Origin: Neisseria animalis
GTDB lineage: Bacteria > Pseudomonadota > Gammaproteobacteria > Burkholderiales > Neisseriaceae
Direction: 5' to 3'
Length of the DNA: 64,000 nt
NCBI RefSeq assembly: GCF_900636515.1
Contig: NZ_LR134287.1
Location: forward strand, 1,922,001 to 1,986,000
Part shown: piece after piece, positions 33,490 to 43,188 of the stretch
Position numbering within the stretch: the first letter of the stretch is position 1
How the letters are laid out: every line of letters begins with the position of its first letter
Notes under the pieces: generated by a model
Told to the model about the DNA's origin: nothing
The model's input: the letters and a program-made list of their open reading frames with translations, nothing else
The model's database searches: none
Program-made: the position numbers and the translations under genes

Positions 33490-34503
33490 ATGCACCACAA
33501 CGATACCGATTACATCGGCACACGCCGTCTCTCCGTGGCTCCCATGCTCGACTGGACCGACCGCCACTACCGCTACATGGCGCGCCAAATCACCCGCCAC
33601 ACATGGCTGTACAGCGAAATGGTCAACGCCGGCGCCATCAACTACGGCGACAAAGACCGCTTTTTAATGTTCAACGAAGGCGAACAGCCCGTCGCTCTGC
33701 AACTGGGCGGCAGCGAACCCTCCGAACTGGCGCGTGCCGCCAAAACCGCCGAACAATACGGCTACAACGAAATCAACCTCAACTGCGGCTGCCCCAGCCC
33801 GCGCGTGCAGAAAGGCGCGTTCGGCGCGTGTTTGATGAACGAAGCCGATTTGGTGGCCGACTGCCTCAACGCCATGCAGGACGCGGTCAACATTCCCGTT
33901 ACCGTCAAACACCGCATCGGTATCGACCGCCAAACCGAATATCAGGTTGTCGCGGATTTTGTCGGCACGCTGCGCGGCAAAACCGCCTGCAAAACCTTTA
34001 TTGTCCACGCCCGCAACGCTTGGCTCGACGGCCTTTCGCCCAAAGAAAACCGCGATATTCCGCCCTTGAAATACGACTATGTTTACCGCCTCAAGCAGGA
34101 ATTTCCCGATTTGGAAATCATCATCAACGGCGGCATCACCACCAACGAACAAATTGCCGAACATTTAAACCATGTCGATGGCGTGATGATCGGACGCGAG
34201 GCCTACCACAACCCGATGATGATGCGCGACTGGGACAGCCTGTTTTACGGCGACACCGCCACCCCGGTTGCCTATCAAGACTTAGTACAGCGGCTGTTTG
34301 CATACAGTCAGGCACAAATCCGGGCCGGACGCGGCACGACACTGCGCCACATCGTCCGCCACAGCCTCGGCCTCATGCACGGCCTGAACAAAGCGCGAGT
34401 ATGGCGGCGTATGCTCTCCGATGCCGCGCTCTTGAAAGACAACGACGGCAGCCTGATTCTCGAAGCGTGGAAAGAAGTCGAACAAGCCAACCGTTGGGAC
34501 TGA
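33490..34503 (+). CDS. dusA: tRNA-dihydrouridine(20/20a) synthase DusA
   Basis: A 337-residue FMN-dependent enzyme that reduces U20 and U20a in the tRNA D-loop. DusA-specific features are RLSVAPMLDWTDRHYRY at the start, LQLGGSEPSELARAA, the catalytic Cys in NEINLNCGCPSPRVQKGAFGA (about residues 92-108), KHRIGID, and the FMN-phosphate region IIINGGITT and DGVMIGREAYHNP. Length is normal (E. coli DusA 330). It is divergent from glnE. Confidence 0.95.
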   Translation: MHHNDTDYIGTRRLSVAPMLDWTDRHYRYMARQITRHTWLYSEMVNAGAINYGDKDRFLMFNEGEQPVALQLGGSEPSELARAAKTAEQYGYNEINLNCGCPSPRVQKGAFGACLMNEADLVADCLNAMQDAVNIPVTVKHRIGIDRQTEYQVVADFVGTLRGKTACKTFIVHARNAWLDGLSPKENRDIPPLKYDYVYRLKQEFPDLEIIINGGITTNEQIAEHLNHVDGVMIGREAYHNPMMMRDWDSLFYGDTATPVAYQDLVQRLFAYSQAQIRAGRGTTLRHIVRHSLGLMHGLNKARVWRRMLSDAALLKDNDGSLILEAWKEVEQANRWD

Positions 34504-34723
34504 TTTTGCAGACGGCCATACCGACGACAACATGGCGGCACAGCAAGCCGCATACGGCTTGACCGCACCGTACCTGCTGATGCGGCACGCTGTCATCTTT
34601 ACCAGCGGGATTTTCCAAACAGCTGCCGCCGCTTCAGACAGCATAACCGCGCCCTGTTCGACCACAAACTTCATCAAACTGCCGCAAAAGCCGTCTGCAA
34701 AATGTTGCCTGCAACTTGAGCCC

Positions 34724-34993
34724 GAAACCTTTGCAAAACTCATTATAGTCATTTAAAATAAGAATGATACAGCGTTGCTTTGCCTTGCCGTACTATGTGT
34801 ACTGTCTGCGGCTTCGCTGCCTTGTCTCATTCTTATTTTATTCGACTATACAACGGCTTGTAAGGGCGGGTTTTACACCTATCCGCTTGCTTAGGCTTGT
34901 GGAAGTTGAAACGTTCAAGGTATTCAATTTTCGGGCAGATGTAACCCCCCTGCCATCCGTTTTGGTTCGTTTCCTGTTTTTTGCAAAGGTCTC
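34724..34993. repeat. ~168-bp TIR repeat, copy C, interrupted by a Correia-like element
   Basis: The left end GAAACCTTTGCAAAACTCAT (34724-34743) continues at 34851 with CAACGGCTTGTAAGGGCGGG and ends TTGCAAAGGTCTC at 34993. The insertion of copy 9 at a TA splits it. Orientation is opposite to copies A and B. Confidence 0.75.
34744..34850. repeat. Correia-like miniature element, copy 9, nested in repeat copy C
   Basis: TATAGTCATTTAAAATAAG to TTCGACTATA, 107 bp. Sequence matching the other repeat family is present on both sides, so this element jumped into it. Confidence 0.93.
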
Positions 34994-35030
34994 TGCCCGT
35001 CTGCGCAAAACAAATCACGCGCACCAACAA

Positions 35031-35078
35031 AAAAGCCGTCTGCAAAACGCATTCCTGATACGTTTTGCAGACGGCTTT
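35031..35078. terminator. DUS-pair terminator of the lipoprotein gene
   Basis: AAAAGCCGTCTGCAAAACGC and CGTTTTGCAGACGGCTTT, 15 bp beyond the stop of the minus-strand lipoprotein gene. Confidence 0.75.
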
Positions 35079-35092
35079 GTCGTGAGGATATT

Positions 35093-35581
35093 TTATTTCA
35101 GCGGCGTCATGTTCATGTATTCCAACAAGAAATTGGTAAATGCAGGATTATTCGGCTTGCTGTCCATGTTTTTCCAGCGTTGCTGCCAACCGCGCAAGGT
35201 ACTTTGAATTTGGGTTTTAGATTGCTCGGAGCTGATGACTCCGCGTTGGCTGTCTATCGCGGAGCGCAGGTACACATCGTACACCGCATCATCTACGGAA
35301 TTGCGGCCAACCAATTGGATACGGAAACGGTTGAGCAGTTGCGCCGCCTGAACCTTGGTCAGCTTGCCTTGGCTGACTTGGCTCACCAAGCGTGTTGCTT
35401 CATCGCGGAGTTTGGCAACGTCCGTCCAATGCGAAGCAGCCAAACGGTAATCTGCTGCGGGAATGTCGGCAACTCTGGTGTTGGTGGGATTAACCGGCAC
35501 TTCTTTCAAAGTCGGCAGGTAGATGGTTTCACAACCTGCCAGTGCCGCCAATGCAACTAAAAGGGGGATATGTTTTTTCAT
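35093..35581 (-). CDS. Conserved neisserial lipoprotein of unknown function
   Basis: A 162-residue protein whose first 19 residues (MKKHIPLLVALAALAGCET) are a lipoprotein signal with the LAGC lipobox. The remainder is mostly helical and contains no recognised enzyme motif (DVAKLRDEATRLVSQVSQGKLTKVQAAQLLNR in pieces suggests two amphipathic helices). I do not recognise a family. It lies between a DUS terminator and cysK, with its own promoter in the 145-bp upstream gap. Confidence 0.7.
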   Translation of the reverse strand: MKKHIPLLVALAALAGCETIYLPTLKEVPVNPTNTRVADIPAADYRLAASHWTDVAKLRDEATRLVSQVSQGKLTKVQAAQLLNRFRIQLVGRNSVDDAVYDVYLRSAIDSQRGVISSEQSKTQIQSTLRGWQQRWKNMDSKPNNPAFTNFLLEYMNMTPLK

Positions 35582-35725
35582 GGGTGCTATTATAATGGAT
35601 TCTGCCGTTAAACCAAACTATTGAACGCTGTCGAAATCGCTATTTGTCGAATTACAACAGATTGCAGACGGCCTGAGCTGCAAAAAAGGCCGTCTGTAAA
35701 ACGGCCTTTTTCGTCAACGGGGAAA

Positions 35726-36658
35726 TTATGCCAAATCGGCAAACAGCGGAGTAGAAAGGTAACGCTCGCCGTAAGACGGAATCACCACAACAATCAGCTT
35801 GCCGGCGTTTTCCGGTTTCTTCGCCAACTGCAGCGCGCTCCATACGGCGGCACCGGAAGAAATACCCACCAAAATGCCTTCTTTTTCCGCCATGGCGCGG
35901 GCGGTTTCAAAAGCAGCTTCGTTAGGAGCTTTAATCACGCCGTCGTACACTTTGGTATTCAGTACGGCCGGAACGAAACCTGCGCCGATACCCTGAATCG
36001 GGTGCGGGCCTTTTTCGCCGCCGCTCAATACCGGAGAGGCTTCAGGTTCTACGGCAAATACTTGAACTTCAGGCTTGCGCTGTTTCAACACTTCGCCCAC
36101 GCCGGTAATCGTACCGCCCGTACCTACGCCGGCCACGAAAATATCCACATTGCCGTCGGTATCGCGCCAAATTTCTTCGGCAGTGGTTTCACGGTGGATT
36201 TCAGGGTTGGCTTCATTGTCAAACTGGCGTGCCAAGAAGTAAACGTCCGGTTTTTCATCAACCAAAGCCTGAGCCTTGGCAATCGCTCCGCCCATGCCTT
36301 CAGCCGCAGGCGTCAGAATCAGCTCCGCACCGAAAGCACGCAGCAGCATTTTGCGCTCTTTACTCATGCTTTCCGGCATGGTAATGGCCAGCTTGTAGCC
36401 GCGCGCCGCACACACCATGGCCAAACCGATACCGGTATTGCCGCTGGTCGCTTCGAGAATAACGGTGTTTTTGTTGATTTTGCCGGCTTTTTCCGCCGCA
36501 TCAATCATGGCTTCGGCAATACGGTCTTTCACGCTGTTACCCGGATTGAAAAACTCCAGCTTTACGGCAACCTGCGCCTGCAAGCCTTCGGTTAAGCGGT
36601 TTAATTTGACCAAGGGGGTGTTGCCGATTAAATCGGTAATGCTGTTTGCAATATTCAT
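35726..36658 (-). CDS. cysK: O-acetylserine sulfhydrylase A (cysteine synthase)
   Basis: A 310-residue PLP enzyme that makes cysteine from O-acetylserine and sulfide. It begins [21 protein letters not shown]. The PLP Lys is in [16 protein letters not shown] (about residue 42), the phosphate loop is [12 protein letters not shown] with [15 protein letters not shown] upstream, and [12 protein letters not shown] (about 70) is the substrate loop. The ATG at 36658 has CAGGAGTTGGAC before it. An inverted uptake pair (about 35662-35701) is the likely terminator. Confidence 0.96.
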   Translation of the reverse strand: MNIANSITDLIGNTPLVKLNRLTEGLQAQVAVKLEFFNPGNSVKDRIAEAMIDAAEKAGKINKNTVILEATSGNTGIGLAMVCAARGYKLAITMPESMSKERKMLLRAFGAELILTPAAEGMGGAIAKAQALVDEKPDVYFLARQFDNEANPEIHRETTAEEIWRDTDGNVDIFVAGVGTGGTITGVGEVLKQRKPEVQVFAVEPEASPVLSGGEKGPHPIQGIGAGFVPAVLNTKVYDGVIKAPNEAAFETARAMAEKEGILVGISSGAAVWSALQLAKKPENAGKLIVVVIPSYGERYLSTPLFADLA

Positions 36659-36819
36659 GTCCAACTCCTGATTTATCTGTTTGTCGTCAAAATACGGATT
36701 TGCAGACGGCATGGCCAAGCCGCAACCCTACTCCGACCGTCTTATCATACAGGTTTCATCATACGGGCAAGCCGTCTGAAAAACCAATATTAAATACTTC
36801 TGAATTTATAACTTTTGGT

Positions 36820-37422
36820 TTACATCCTTCCGTCCAGCGCGATGCCGATGATGCAGCCCCATTGCAGCACAAACGCCAACAGGCAGCCCGCATACCACTG
36901 CCGCAGGCTGAAACAATAGGCAGGCCGCCGCTCGATCAGACGGCGGTGAACGTAAAACACAGCCATCAAAACCGCCTGCAATACAAACCAATCCAGCGGC
37001 TGCAACGCATAAAACTGCAGCATCGCAGGCAACACCGCCAGCGTCAGGCCGTTCGGATAATGATACCACATCAGTCCGAGCGTCAGCACAAAGGCCGCGG
37101 TCATGACCATATTGCTCAAGGCAAACAAAGCCAGCCATTCAAACCGCCTGTCCGGTTTGACCGCCGCATCTTCCGCCGTTGCCTGCCGGAAATCAATCCA
37201 AAAAAACACGCTTGCCACAGTCAGATAAAAATGCGGCAGCATCAAAGGCCCGATATGCGTCATGCCCCAAATGCCCAGCAGCAGCCGCGAGCCGAGTACC
37301 GAAACCCCCAGCCACAACAACACGCTGCCCCAAAACCATTGGAACATTCCCGCACGAAATATCAGCAGCAGCCAAATCAAACCGTAAACCGCCGCCGACC
37401 ATACATTCCAATCCGCAACCAT
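36820..37422 (-). CDS. Six- to seven-helix membrane protein, unknown
   Basis: A 200-residue, strongly hydrophobic protein with about six or seven membrane segments (for example AAVYGLIWLLLIFRAGMF, WFWGSVLLWLGVSVLG, LALFALSNMVMTAAFVLTLG). No catalytic motif is visible and I do not recognise the family. Its ATG overlaps the dapF stop (ATGA), so it is translationally coupled to dapF and expressed from the same message. Confidence 0.75.
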   Translation of the reverse strand: MVADWNVWSAAVYGLIWLLLIFRAGMFQWFWGSVLLWLGVSVLGSRLLLGIWGMTHIGPLMLPHFYLTVASVFFWIDFRQATAEDAAVKPDRRFEWLALFALSNMVMTAAFVLTLGLMWYHYPNGLTLAVLPAMLQFYALQPLDWFVLQAVLMAVFYVHRRLIERRPAYCFSLRQWYAGCLLAFVLQWGCIIGIALDGRM

Positions 37423-38270
37423 CAGTAGCGCAACTCACCTTCAAATACCGTTTCCACAGGGCCGGTCATCAACACATGCCCGCCCGGCTGCCACTCGATA
37501 AACAAATCTCCGCCCGGCAGCGTTACCTTAACCGGCACACCCGCGTCCAACAACCCCAAACGCACGCCTGCCACCACCGCCGCGCACGCCCCCGTACCGC
37601 AGGCCTGCGTTTCACCCGCACCGCGCTCGTACACGCGCAAACGCACGGCTTGTCGGTCAACCACCTGCATAAAGCCCACGTTTACCCTGTCGGGAAACTG
37701 CTTGTTCGGTTCGATTGCCGCACCCAAACGCTCTACCGGCGCACGCTGCACATCTTCCACCAGCAGCACCGCATGGGGATTGCCCATGTTCACGCACGAT
37801 ACCGGCACGCTCTCCAAACCGGTCTGCACCTGATACGTCAACGCATCGTCCGCCTCGCCCGCTACCGCCACAAACGGAATTTCAGACGGCCGGAAACGCG
37901 GTTTGCCCATGTTTACCGTCACCAAACCGTTGTCCAACAGCTTGGGTACAATCACGCCGCCTGCGGTTTCCACCACAATTTCTTTCTTATCGGTCAAACC
38001 CTTATCCGCAACAAAGCGCACAAAACAACGCGCCCCGTTACCGCACTGCTCCACTTCGCCGCCATCGGCATTGAAAATCCGATAACGGAAATCCGCCGCA
38101 TCGGAAACCGGCTTTTCCACCACCAGCAACTGATCGAAGCCCACCCCGCGAAAACGGTCAGCCCACTGCGCCAACGGAGCTTCCAGCGGATTAAAATCCT
38201 GATTCACGGCGTCCACCACCACAAAATCATTACCCAAACCGTGCATTTTGGTAAATTTCAGCGTTTTCAA
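37422..38270 (-). CDS. dapF: Diaminopimelate epimerase
   Basis: A 282-residue, cofactor-independent epimerase converting LL- to meso-diaminopimelate for lysine and peptidoglycan. It has the N-terminal [14 protein letters not shown] and the two catalytic Cys: [10 protein letters not shown] (about residue 78) and [16 protein letters not shown] (about residue 222). The duplicated fold is reflected in their symmetric positions. It forms an operon with the membrane-protein gene that overlaps its stop codon. Confidence 0.96.
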   Translation of the reverse strand: MKTLKFTKMHGLGNDFVVVDAVNQDFNPLEAPLAQWADRFRGVGFDQLLVVEKPVSDAADFRYRIFNADGGEVEQCGNGARCFVRFVADKGLTDKKEIVVETAGGVIVPKLLDNGLVTVNMGKPRFRPSEIPFVAVAGEADDALTYQVQTGLESVPVSCVNMGNPHAVLLVEDVQRAPVERLGAAIEPNKQFPDRVNVGFMQVVDRQAVRLRVYERGAGETQACGTGACAAVVAGVRLGLLDAGVPVKVTLPGGDLFIEWQPGGHVLMTGPVETVFEGELRY

Positions 38271-38544
38271 TACAATATCTTTCTTCGCAAATTACAGTTT
38301 CAGCCGAACCCGCCGGCCATCACGATACCCAAACGTCCGACTACCCGAACGCCGTATTCTACCATTCCCCGCGCTCCCATTATACGGGCAACCCGCATAT
38401 AAATAAAAAAGCCGGTGCAGACAGCAGTTTCCCACCCGAAAATCCCGTCCTGTTGCCGTTTTTACCCAAGCTAACATTTTCAAACCGTCAAAACCGATAT
38501 ACTGGCGAATGCAACAAATCCTACAAAAATATTCGGAAACAACC

Positions 38545-39027
38545 ATGAAACACATTATCGCACCCGTTTTACTGACCGCCTTGCTCAGCGCCTGCACCGC
38601 CACCCCTTCCGGTATGTCTGTCGGCCTCGGCATCGGCTCACGCCTCGGCAGCCACATCGGTTTGGGCACATCGCTCAATATCCCCATCGACTTCGACCGC
38701 CGTAAAACCGGCAACATCGACAGCCCGAACATTCTCGACGAGCAAATCATTACCTACTTCGATGCCAAAGGCAATGCTTCCAACAGCGCCGTCAAAGGCG
38801 GCTACTACCGCCAATTACTCAACAAACGCGGCAACGACTACATCGTACAGGACTTCTACGGCGACAACGGCCGCAAACGTACCGACCCCTACACGCTCAG
38901 CCGCAACCAACTGATGCAGTTCCACGCCCTGCCCGAAAACGGCTCGCTGACCACCTACGCTTACAACGGCAATGTCATGCAGCAGCAGGTTTTCCAAAAC
39001 GGCAGACTGATCAGCGCGAAATACTGA
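38545..39027 (+). CDS. Putative lipoprotein, unknown function
   Basis: A 160-residue protein with a lipoprotein signal (MKHIIAPVLLTALLSACTAT; lipobox LSAC). A Gly-rich segment (SVGLGIGSRLGSHIGLG) suggests membrane association or a glycine-zipper-like region. The C-terminal half is beta-rich (DYIVQDFYGDNGRKRTDPYTL). No enzyme motif is seen. An in-frame ATG 36 bp upstream is possible but would spoil the signal peptide. A DUS terminator follows the stop. Confidence 0.7.
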   Translation: MKHIIAPVLLTALLSACTATPSGMSVGLGIGSRLGSHIGLGTSLNIPIDFDRRKTGNIDSPNILDEQIITYFDAKGNASNSAVKGGYYRQLLNKRGNDYIVQDFYGDNGRKRTDPYTLSRNQLMQFHALPENGSLTTYAYNGNVMQQQVFQNGRLISAKY

Positions 39028-39031
39028 TGCA

Positions 39032-39077
39032 AAGGCCGTCTGCAAATGCTGCAAACCCGTATTTTGCAGACGGCCTT
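39032..39077. terminator. DUS-pair terminator
   Basis: AAGGCCGTCTGCAAA and TTTTGCAGACGGCCTT after the lipoprotein gene. Confidence 0.75.
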
Positions 39078-39179
39078 GCTTAAATAAATTATCTTCTCAT
39101 TCAAATATTTGTAAGATAACTACGATTTTTCCGCATTTTTTCGATTGACACATTTCCTCCAGACGATATAATACGCCCC

Positions 39180-39301
39180 ATTCCCCGATAGCTCAGTCGG
39201 TAGAGCGACGGACTGTTAATCCGCAGGTCCCTGGTTCGAGCCCAGGTCGGGGAGCCAAATTTTACAAGCCCTAAACAAGAAATTGTTTAGGGCTTGTTTG
39301 C
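39180..39301 (+). repeat. Left arm of a 122-bp perfect inverted repeat carrying tRNA-Asn
   Basis: The tRNA gene plus its terminator hairpin (AAGCCCTAAACAA...TTGTTTAGGGCTT) are repeated exactly, in reverse, at 39807-39928. About 505 bp without a gene separate the arms. Confidence 0.9.
39182..39257 (+). tRNA. tRNA-Asn (GTT)
   Basis: A 76-nt cloverleaf with encoded CCA. Acceptor stem TCCCCGA/TCGGGGA, discriminator G, anticodon loop CTGTTAA with anticodon GTT at 39215-39217, and T-loop GGTTCGAGCC. It is followed by a palindromic terminator. Confidence 0.97.
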
Positions 39302-39806
39302 TTTTCCGCGCAAGCAATCAGGATACGGATACCGATTTATACCCGCATCAAAACAGCAATCATCACGGGCAGGCGTTGATACAGTCGAACCACGCTGCAT
39401 AAGGCAAGTCGGTCAAACCGCAAACAATACAGGCAATACAGGGTGGTAAACTTGCTTCAACAGCTTGTCAAACTTTCTTGGGCAAAGCCCAGCAACGCTG
39501 CATCATTCCGTATTCAATAAGCCCTCAAGAAAATATCCCGAAAATTAAGCAACAAGCAAAAACATATTGGGCCGCGCAACAACCGAATAACCGTCCCTTT
39601 GAACTGCCCCGAATAAGCAGACGGCAATCAAACCGCTCCGCTGCTTCGCTATACCCACCAAACCGCTTGCCAGCATACCAAAGTATCAAACGCCGACAAT
39701 ACTCTTCCAAACAACGTTCCCCTTGTTTTATCAGCCGCCGAAAACCGGTCTATGCTTTGCAAACTTACCGCTTGCTGTTTACAGCTTTTCAGCAACTGCT
39801 TTCAAC
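39302..39806. other. Spacer between the inverted tRNA-Asn copies
   Basis: No supported gene. Fragments resembling degenerate Correia-like elements are present (for example GCAACGCTGCATCATTCCGTAT near 39492). If the flanking repeats recombine, this segment would invert. Confidence 0.5.
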
Positions 39807-39928
39807 GCAAACAAGCCCTAAACAATTTCTTGTTTAGGGCTTGTAAAATTTGGCTCCCCGACCTGGGCTCGAACCAGGGACCTGCGGATTAACAGTCCGT
39901 CGCTCTACCGACTGAGCTATCGGGGAAT
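39807..39928 (-). repeat. Right arm of the 122-bp perfect inverted repeat
   Basis: Exact reverse complement of 39180-39301, including the terminator and the whole tRNA gene. Confidence 0.9.
39851..39926 (-). tRNA. tRNA-Asn (GTT), second identical copy
   Basis: Same 76 nt as the copy at 39182 but on the other strand; anticodon at 39893-39891. The two genes are transcribed toward each other. Confidence 0.97.
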
Positions 39929-40015
39929 TAAGAAAAGAATTATATCCGCCAACATTCCTACTGTCAAGCATTTTATCGCAACTTGCCGCCAAAGCAGTAT
40001 CATCTTACTGAATTA

Positions 40016-40591
40016 TCAGCTTTTATCGTTTTCCCAAGTAAACGGCAAACCCTCATCTTCCGGTATGCTTTCCATGCGGACATAGCCCTGCGCCCTGCCG
40101 ATTTCCTGTAAGCGTTGTGCAGACGGCTGCTTGGCCAATTCATCAAATACGGAATGTTTGCCCAAACTGCTGCCCCAAACGCGCATTCGTTCTTTGACTT
40201 CGTTGCCGCTGCTGCCCAGCTCCACATACAGCAGCCATAAATGTTCCGCATAGCCCTGAAGATTTCGGTGGCGGTAATCCATGCTCAACAAATCAATAAT
40301 TCTTGCCGCCGGTTTGTCAGATTGCCGGATAGCCTGTTCGTAATACTGCAATGCCGTCTGATAATCGGCATCATTTTGTTTGCTGTCAACAGTCTGCCGC
40401 GCCATGCCCTGCTGCATAAAATCGCCTGCCGCCGATACCTCGCCGTTACCGTTGCTCCAAGAAGAAACAGCCGGCACGCTGCTCCCCGTCCGCTCCAACG
40501 GCAGGGGTTGCCCGTGGTTCCGGCGGTAACGCAAATACAGCAATACCAGCAGCAACACCAACAATAAAATCATCAACAGGGAGTAATCCAA
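40016..40591 (-). CDS. Membrane-anchored protein with TPR-like helices, unknown
   Basis: About 191 residues from a TTG start (40591) that has GAGGAAG eight bases upstream; ATG 40573 is an alternative. One strong membrane helix near the N-terminus (LLMILLLVLLLVLLYLRY) is followed by a basic stop-transfer (RRNHGQ). The cytoplasmic part has a helical repeat-like segment (DADYQTALQYYEQAI, about residues 95-110). It resembles the C-terminal part of FimV-like or other TPR proteins only in general form. The function is not known. Confidence 0.6.
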   Translation of the reverse strand: MDYSLLMILLLVLLLVLLYLRYRRNHGQPLPLERTGSSVPAVSSWSNGNGEVSAAGDFMQQGMARQTVDSKQNDADYQTALQYYEQAIRQSDKPAARIIDLLSMDYRHRNLQGYAEHLWLLYVELGSSGNEVKERMRVWGSSLGKHSVFDELAKQPSAQRLQEIGRAQGYVRMESIPEDEGLPFTWENDKS

Positions 40592-40706
40592 AACAACTTC
40601 CTCAAGCGCCAACACCCACCGCCATCGGGCGGCAGGCCGTGCCAAACAAAGCAAACATCATACCACAACCTTATCCGCCCCGTTCTGCACGGCTGATTTC
40701 CCCGAC

Positions 40707-42044
40707 CTACCGGCTCCGCTCAAATACGCCGATGGATTCCACATGCGCCGTTTGGGCAAACATATTCATCACACCTGCCGTCTGCAAAACATAACCTTTT
40801 GCCACCAACACCGCCGCGTCGCGGGCAAATGTTGCCGGATTGCACGAAACATACACGATTTTCTGCGGCAGATACGGTTCGTGCAATGCCTGAACCACCG
40901 CATAAGCACCGCTGCGCGGCGGATCGAGCAGCATTTTGTCGAACCGCCCCCACGAAGCCAGCGTTTGCCGATCGGTTTCAAACAAATCAGCAACCATAAA
41001 TTCCGTTTGCGCCGCACAGCCGTTGTGTGCCGCATTTTCCGTCGCACGCGCCGCCAGCGTTGCCGAACCTTCAATGCCCACTACTTTCGCACCACATTTT
41101 GCCATCGGCAGGCTGAAATTGCCCAAACCGCAAAACAAATCGGCAACCCGCTCCCCTTGCCGAATCTCCAGCAACCGCAATGCTCTGCCGACCATCAGCG
41201 CATTGGTTTCGGCATTGATTTGGGTAAAATCTCCCGGGCGGTACGGCATCACAACATCAAACTCCGGCAGCGTATAAGCCAACTGCGGCACATGGTGCGG
41301 ATAAAACGCTTGAGCCTGCTCCCTGCCGCATTGCAGCCAAATCTGCCAGCACTGTTCCGCCGAGGCATAATGGCGGTCAAACCACTCGCGCAAACGGGCA
41401 AGGCTTTTTGCAGACGGCCCTTTGCCCCAACCGATATTGGCCAGCGTTACCTCATTACTGCGGTAAAACTCGATAAATTTCGCGGTATCGCCATAATCCG
41501 ATAATGTTTGCAGCACCGCCTTCCAATCCGGCAACGCCGCCGAAACATATTCCGGCAAAACGGCACAAGACTCTATATCCACCACATCATGACTTTTCTG
41601 CGCTTGGAATCCCAACTGCAGACGGCCTTTCCCGTCCGCCGAGATACTCAGACGCGCCCTGTCGCGGTAATGCCACGGCGTACCGTATATCGGCGGCAAA
41701 AGCTGCTGCGGCACAACCTTACCGATGCGCGCCAACTGTTCTTCCATTATCCGCTGCTTATACGCCACCTGCGCCGTCGCTTCCGCGTGTTGCAGCACAC
41801 AGCCGCCGCATATGCCGAAATGGCGGCAGCGCGGTTCTACACGCTCGTTTGCCGTCTGCAAAACCTCCGTGGTTTCCGCTTCGTCAAACTGCTTTTTGCT
41901 CCTGACAACCCGAAACCTGACTTTTTCAGACGGCAGCGCGCCACGCACAAATACCGTTTTGCCACCGACACGCGCCACCCCGCGCCCTTCGTAATCCAAC
42001 GAATAAATTTCCGCCACACCGCTGTTTTGTTGGTTTTGCTGCAT
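40707..42044 (-). CDS. rlmD: 23S rRNA (uracil-1939-C5) methyltransferase
   Basis: A 445-residue enzyme with an N-terminal TRAM domain (YSLDYEGRGVARVGGKTVFV), a 4Fe-4S site (CRHFGICGGCVLQH plus Cys in DIESCAVLPEY), SAM motif VADLFCGLGNFSLPMA (about residue 295) and the catalytic Cys in YVSCNPATFARD after LLDPPRSGA. RlmD methylates U1939 of 23S rRNA. The sequence gives this subgroup rather than RlmC or TrmA, because the iron-sulfur cluster and TRAM domain are both present. It is divergent from the transpeptidase gene. Confidence 0.94.
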   Translation of the reverse strand: MQQNQQNSGVAEIYSLDYEGRGVARVGGKTVFVRGALPSEKVRFRVVRSKKQFDEAETTEVLQTANERVEPRCRHFGICGGCVLQHAEATAQVAYKQRIMEEQLARIGKVVPQQLLPPIYGTPWHYRDRARLSISADGKGRLQLGFQAQKSHDVVDIESCAVLPEYVSAALPDWKAVLQTLSDYGDTAKFIEFYRSNEVTLANIGWGKGPSAKSLARLREWFDRHYASAEQCWQIWLQCGREQAQAFYPHHVPQLAYTLPEFDVVMPYRPGDFTQINAETNALMVGRALRLLEIRQGERVADLFCGLGNFSLPMAKCGAKVVGIEGSATLAARATENAAHNGCAAQTEFMVADLFETDRQTLASWGRFDKMLLDPPRSGAYAVVQALHEPYLPQKIVYVSCNPATFARDAAVLVAKGYVLQTAGVMNMFAQTAHVESIGVFERSR

Positions 42045-42175
42045 ATTGTCCGACCGTTTCCATCAAAATCTTTACGGCTTCTGCCGTACCACCGCATATT
42101 TTCGCACAAAAACACACAATATTAGGGTATGATTTACACCAAACAATCTTAAAATTCCCACTACAGCAAACCACC

Positions 42176-43117
42176 ATGAAAAAACTGTTTTCCGGCATTT
42201 TCGCACTCGGTATCGCGGCGGCCGCCCATGCCAACACACCCCTGCCAGACGTATCGCCCGTATCCGAAGGGCAGCACGTCTTCATCAACATTCCCCAACA
42301 GCGGCTGTTTCTCTATACCGACGGCAAGCTCACCAAAGCCTACCCCGTTGCTGTCGGCAAAGCGGCCACCCAAACCAATTTGGGCGAACACAAAATCGGC
42401 GTCAAAGCCTACAACCCTACTTGGCACATTCCCAAGTCTATTCAAAAAGAGCGCGGCGACGGTGTCAAAACCATACCGCCCGGCCCGAAAAACCCGCTCG
42501 GACCGGTATTTGTACGCCTCGGCGATCCCAAGCTGGGCTTGGGCATACACGGTACCAACGCCCCCTCCAGCGTACCCGGTGTCCTCAGCCACGGCTGTGT
42601 CCGCATGAAATCTCCGGACGCGCTTGAATTTGCCAAAACCATCAGCACCGGCGCGCCGGCTTCCGTGATTTACCAAATGGCAACGCTCAACGAAGATGCC
42701 AACAAAAACCTTTGGCTGGCCGCCTACCGCGACCCTTACAAGCAAAAAAACCTCGACACCGCGGCCTTGAAAAAAAGTATTGCCGCATGGGCGAAAGCCA
42801 ACGGTAAAACCATCAACGCCAAGCGTGTCGATGCCGTGTTGAAAAACCGTACCGGCGCGGCAAACTGCCTGACCTGTGCGCCGAAAGTCAAAATGAAAAC
42901 CCCGCTGAAATCCCTTGCGTGGAACAGCGGCAGCGGCGCATACAGCAAGCCCAAAGCCGTGGCCAAGCCTGCGCCGGTCAAAGACGAAACCCTGCCGGAC
43001 GGCAGCGGTGTAGAAGTCAATGTCGGCGATATGCTGCCGGATAGCGGCATGAGCCTGCCGCGCCTTCCAATCCCCGCCGGCACATCTGCCGATGAAGCGG
43101 TGGAAACCTTGTTCTGA
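42176..43117 (+). CDS. Periplasmic L,D-transpeptidase (YkuD domain)
   Basis: A 313-residue secreted protein. It has a signal peptide (MKKLFSGIFALGIAAAAHA), a YkuD domain (about residues 35-170) and the catalytic motif SHGCVRM (Cys about 142) preceded by HGTNAPSS. These enzymes form 3-3 peptidoglycan cross-links or attach proteins to the wall. The C-terminal extension is Lys- and Pro-rich and contains CLTC; its role is unknown. It stands alone, with a DUS terminator after it. Confidence 0.88.
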   Translation: MKKLFSGIFALGIAAAAHANTPLPDVSPVSEGQHVFINIPQQRLFLYTDGKLTKAYPVAVGKAATQTNLGEHKIGVKAYNPTWHIPKSIQKERGDGVKTIPPGPKNPLGPVFVRLGDPKLGLGIHGTNAPSSVPGVLSHGCVRMKSPDALEFAKTISTGAPASVIYQMATLNEDANKNLWLAAYRDPYKQKNLDTAALKKSIAAWAKANGKTINAKRVDAVLKNRTGAANCLTCAPKVKMKTPLKSLAWNSGSGAYSKPKAVAKPAPVKDETLPDGSGVEVNVGDMLPDSGMSLPRLPIPAGTSADEAVETLF

Positions 43118-43145
43118 TGCTCTCAACAGCCGAACAAACCGCCTG

Positions 43146-43188
43146 AGGCCGTCTGTAAAACCGCAAGCAGCCGTTTTGCAGACGGCCT
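43146..43188. terminator. DUS-pair terminator after the transpeptidase gene
   Basis: AGGCCGTCTGTAAAAC and GTTTTGCAGACGGCCT. The remaining 290 bp before argC carry a degenerate Correia-like remnant (about 43262-43400) and no gene. Confidence 0.75.
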
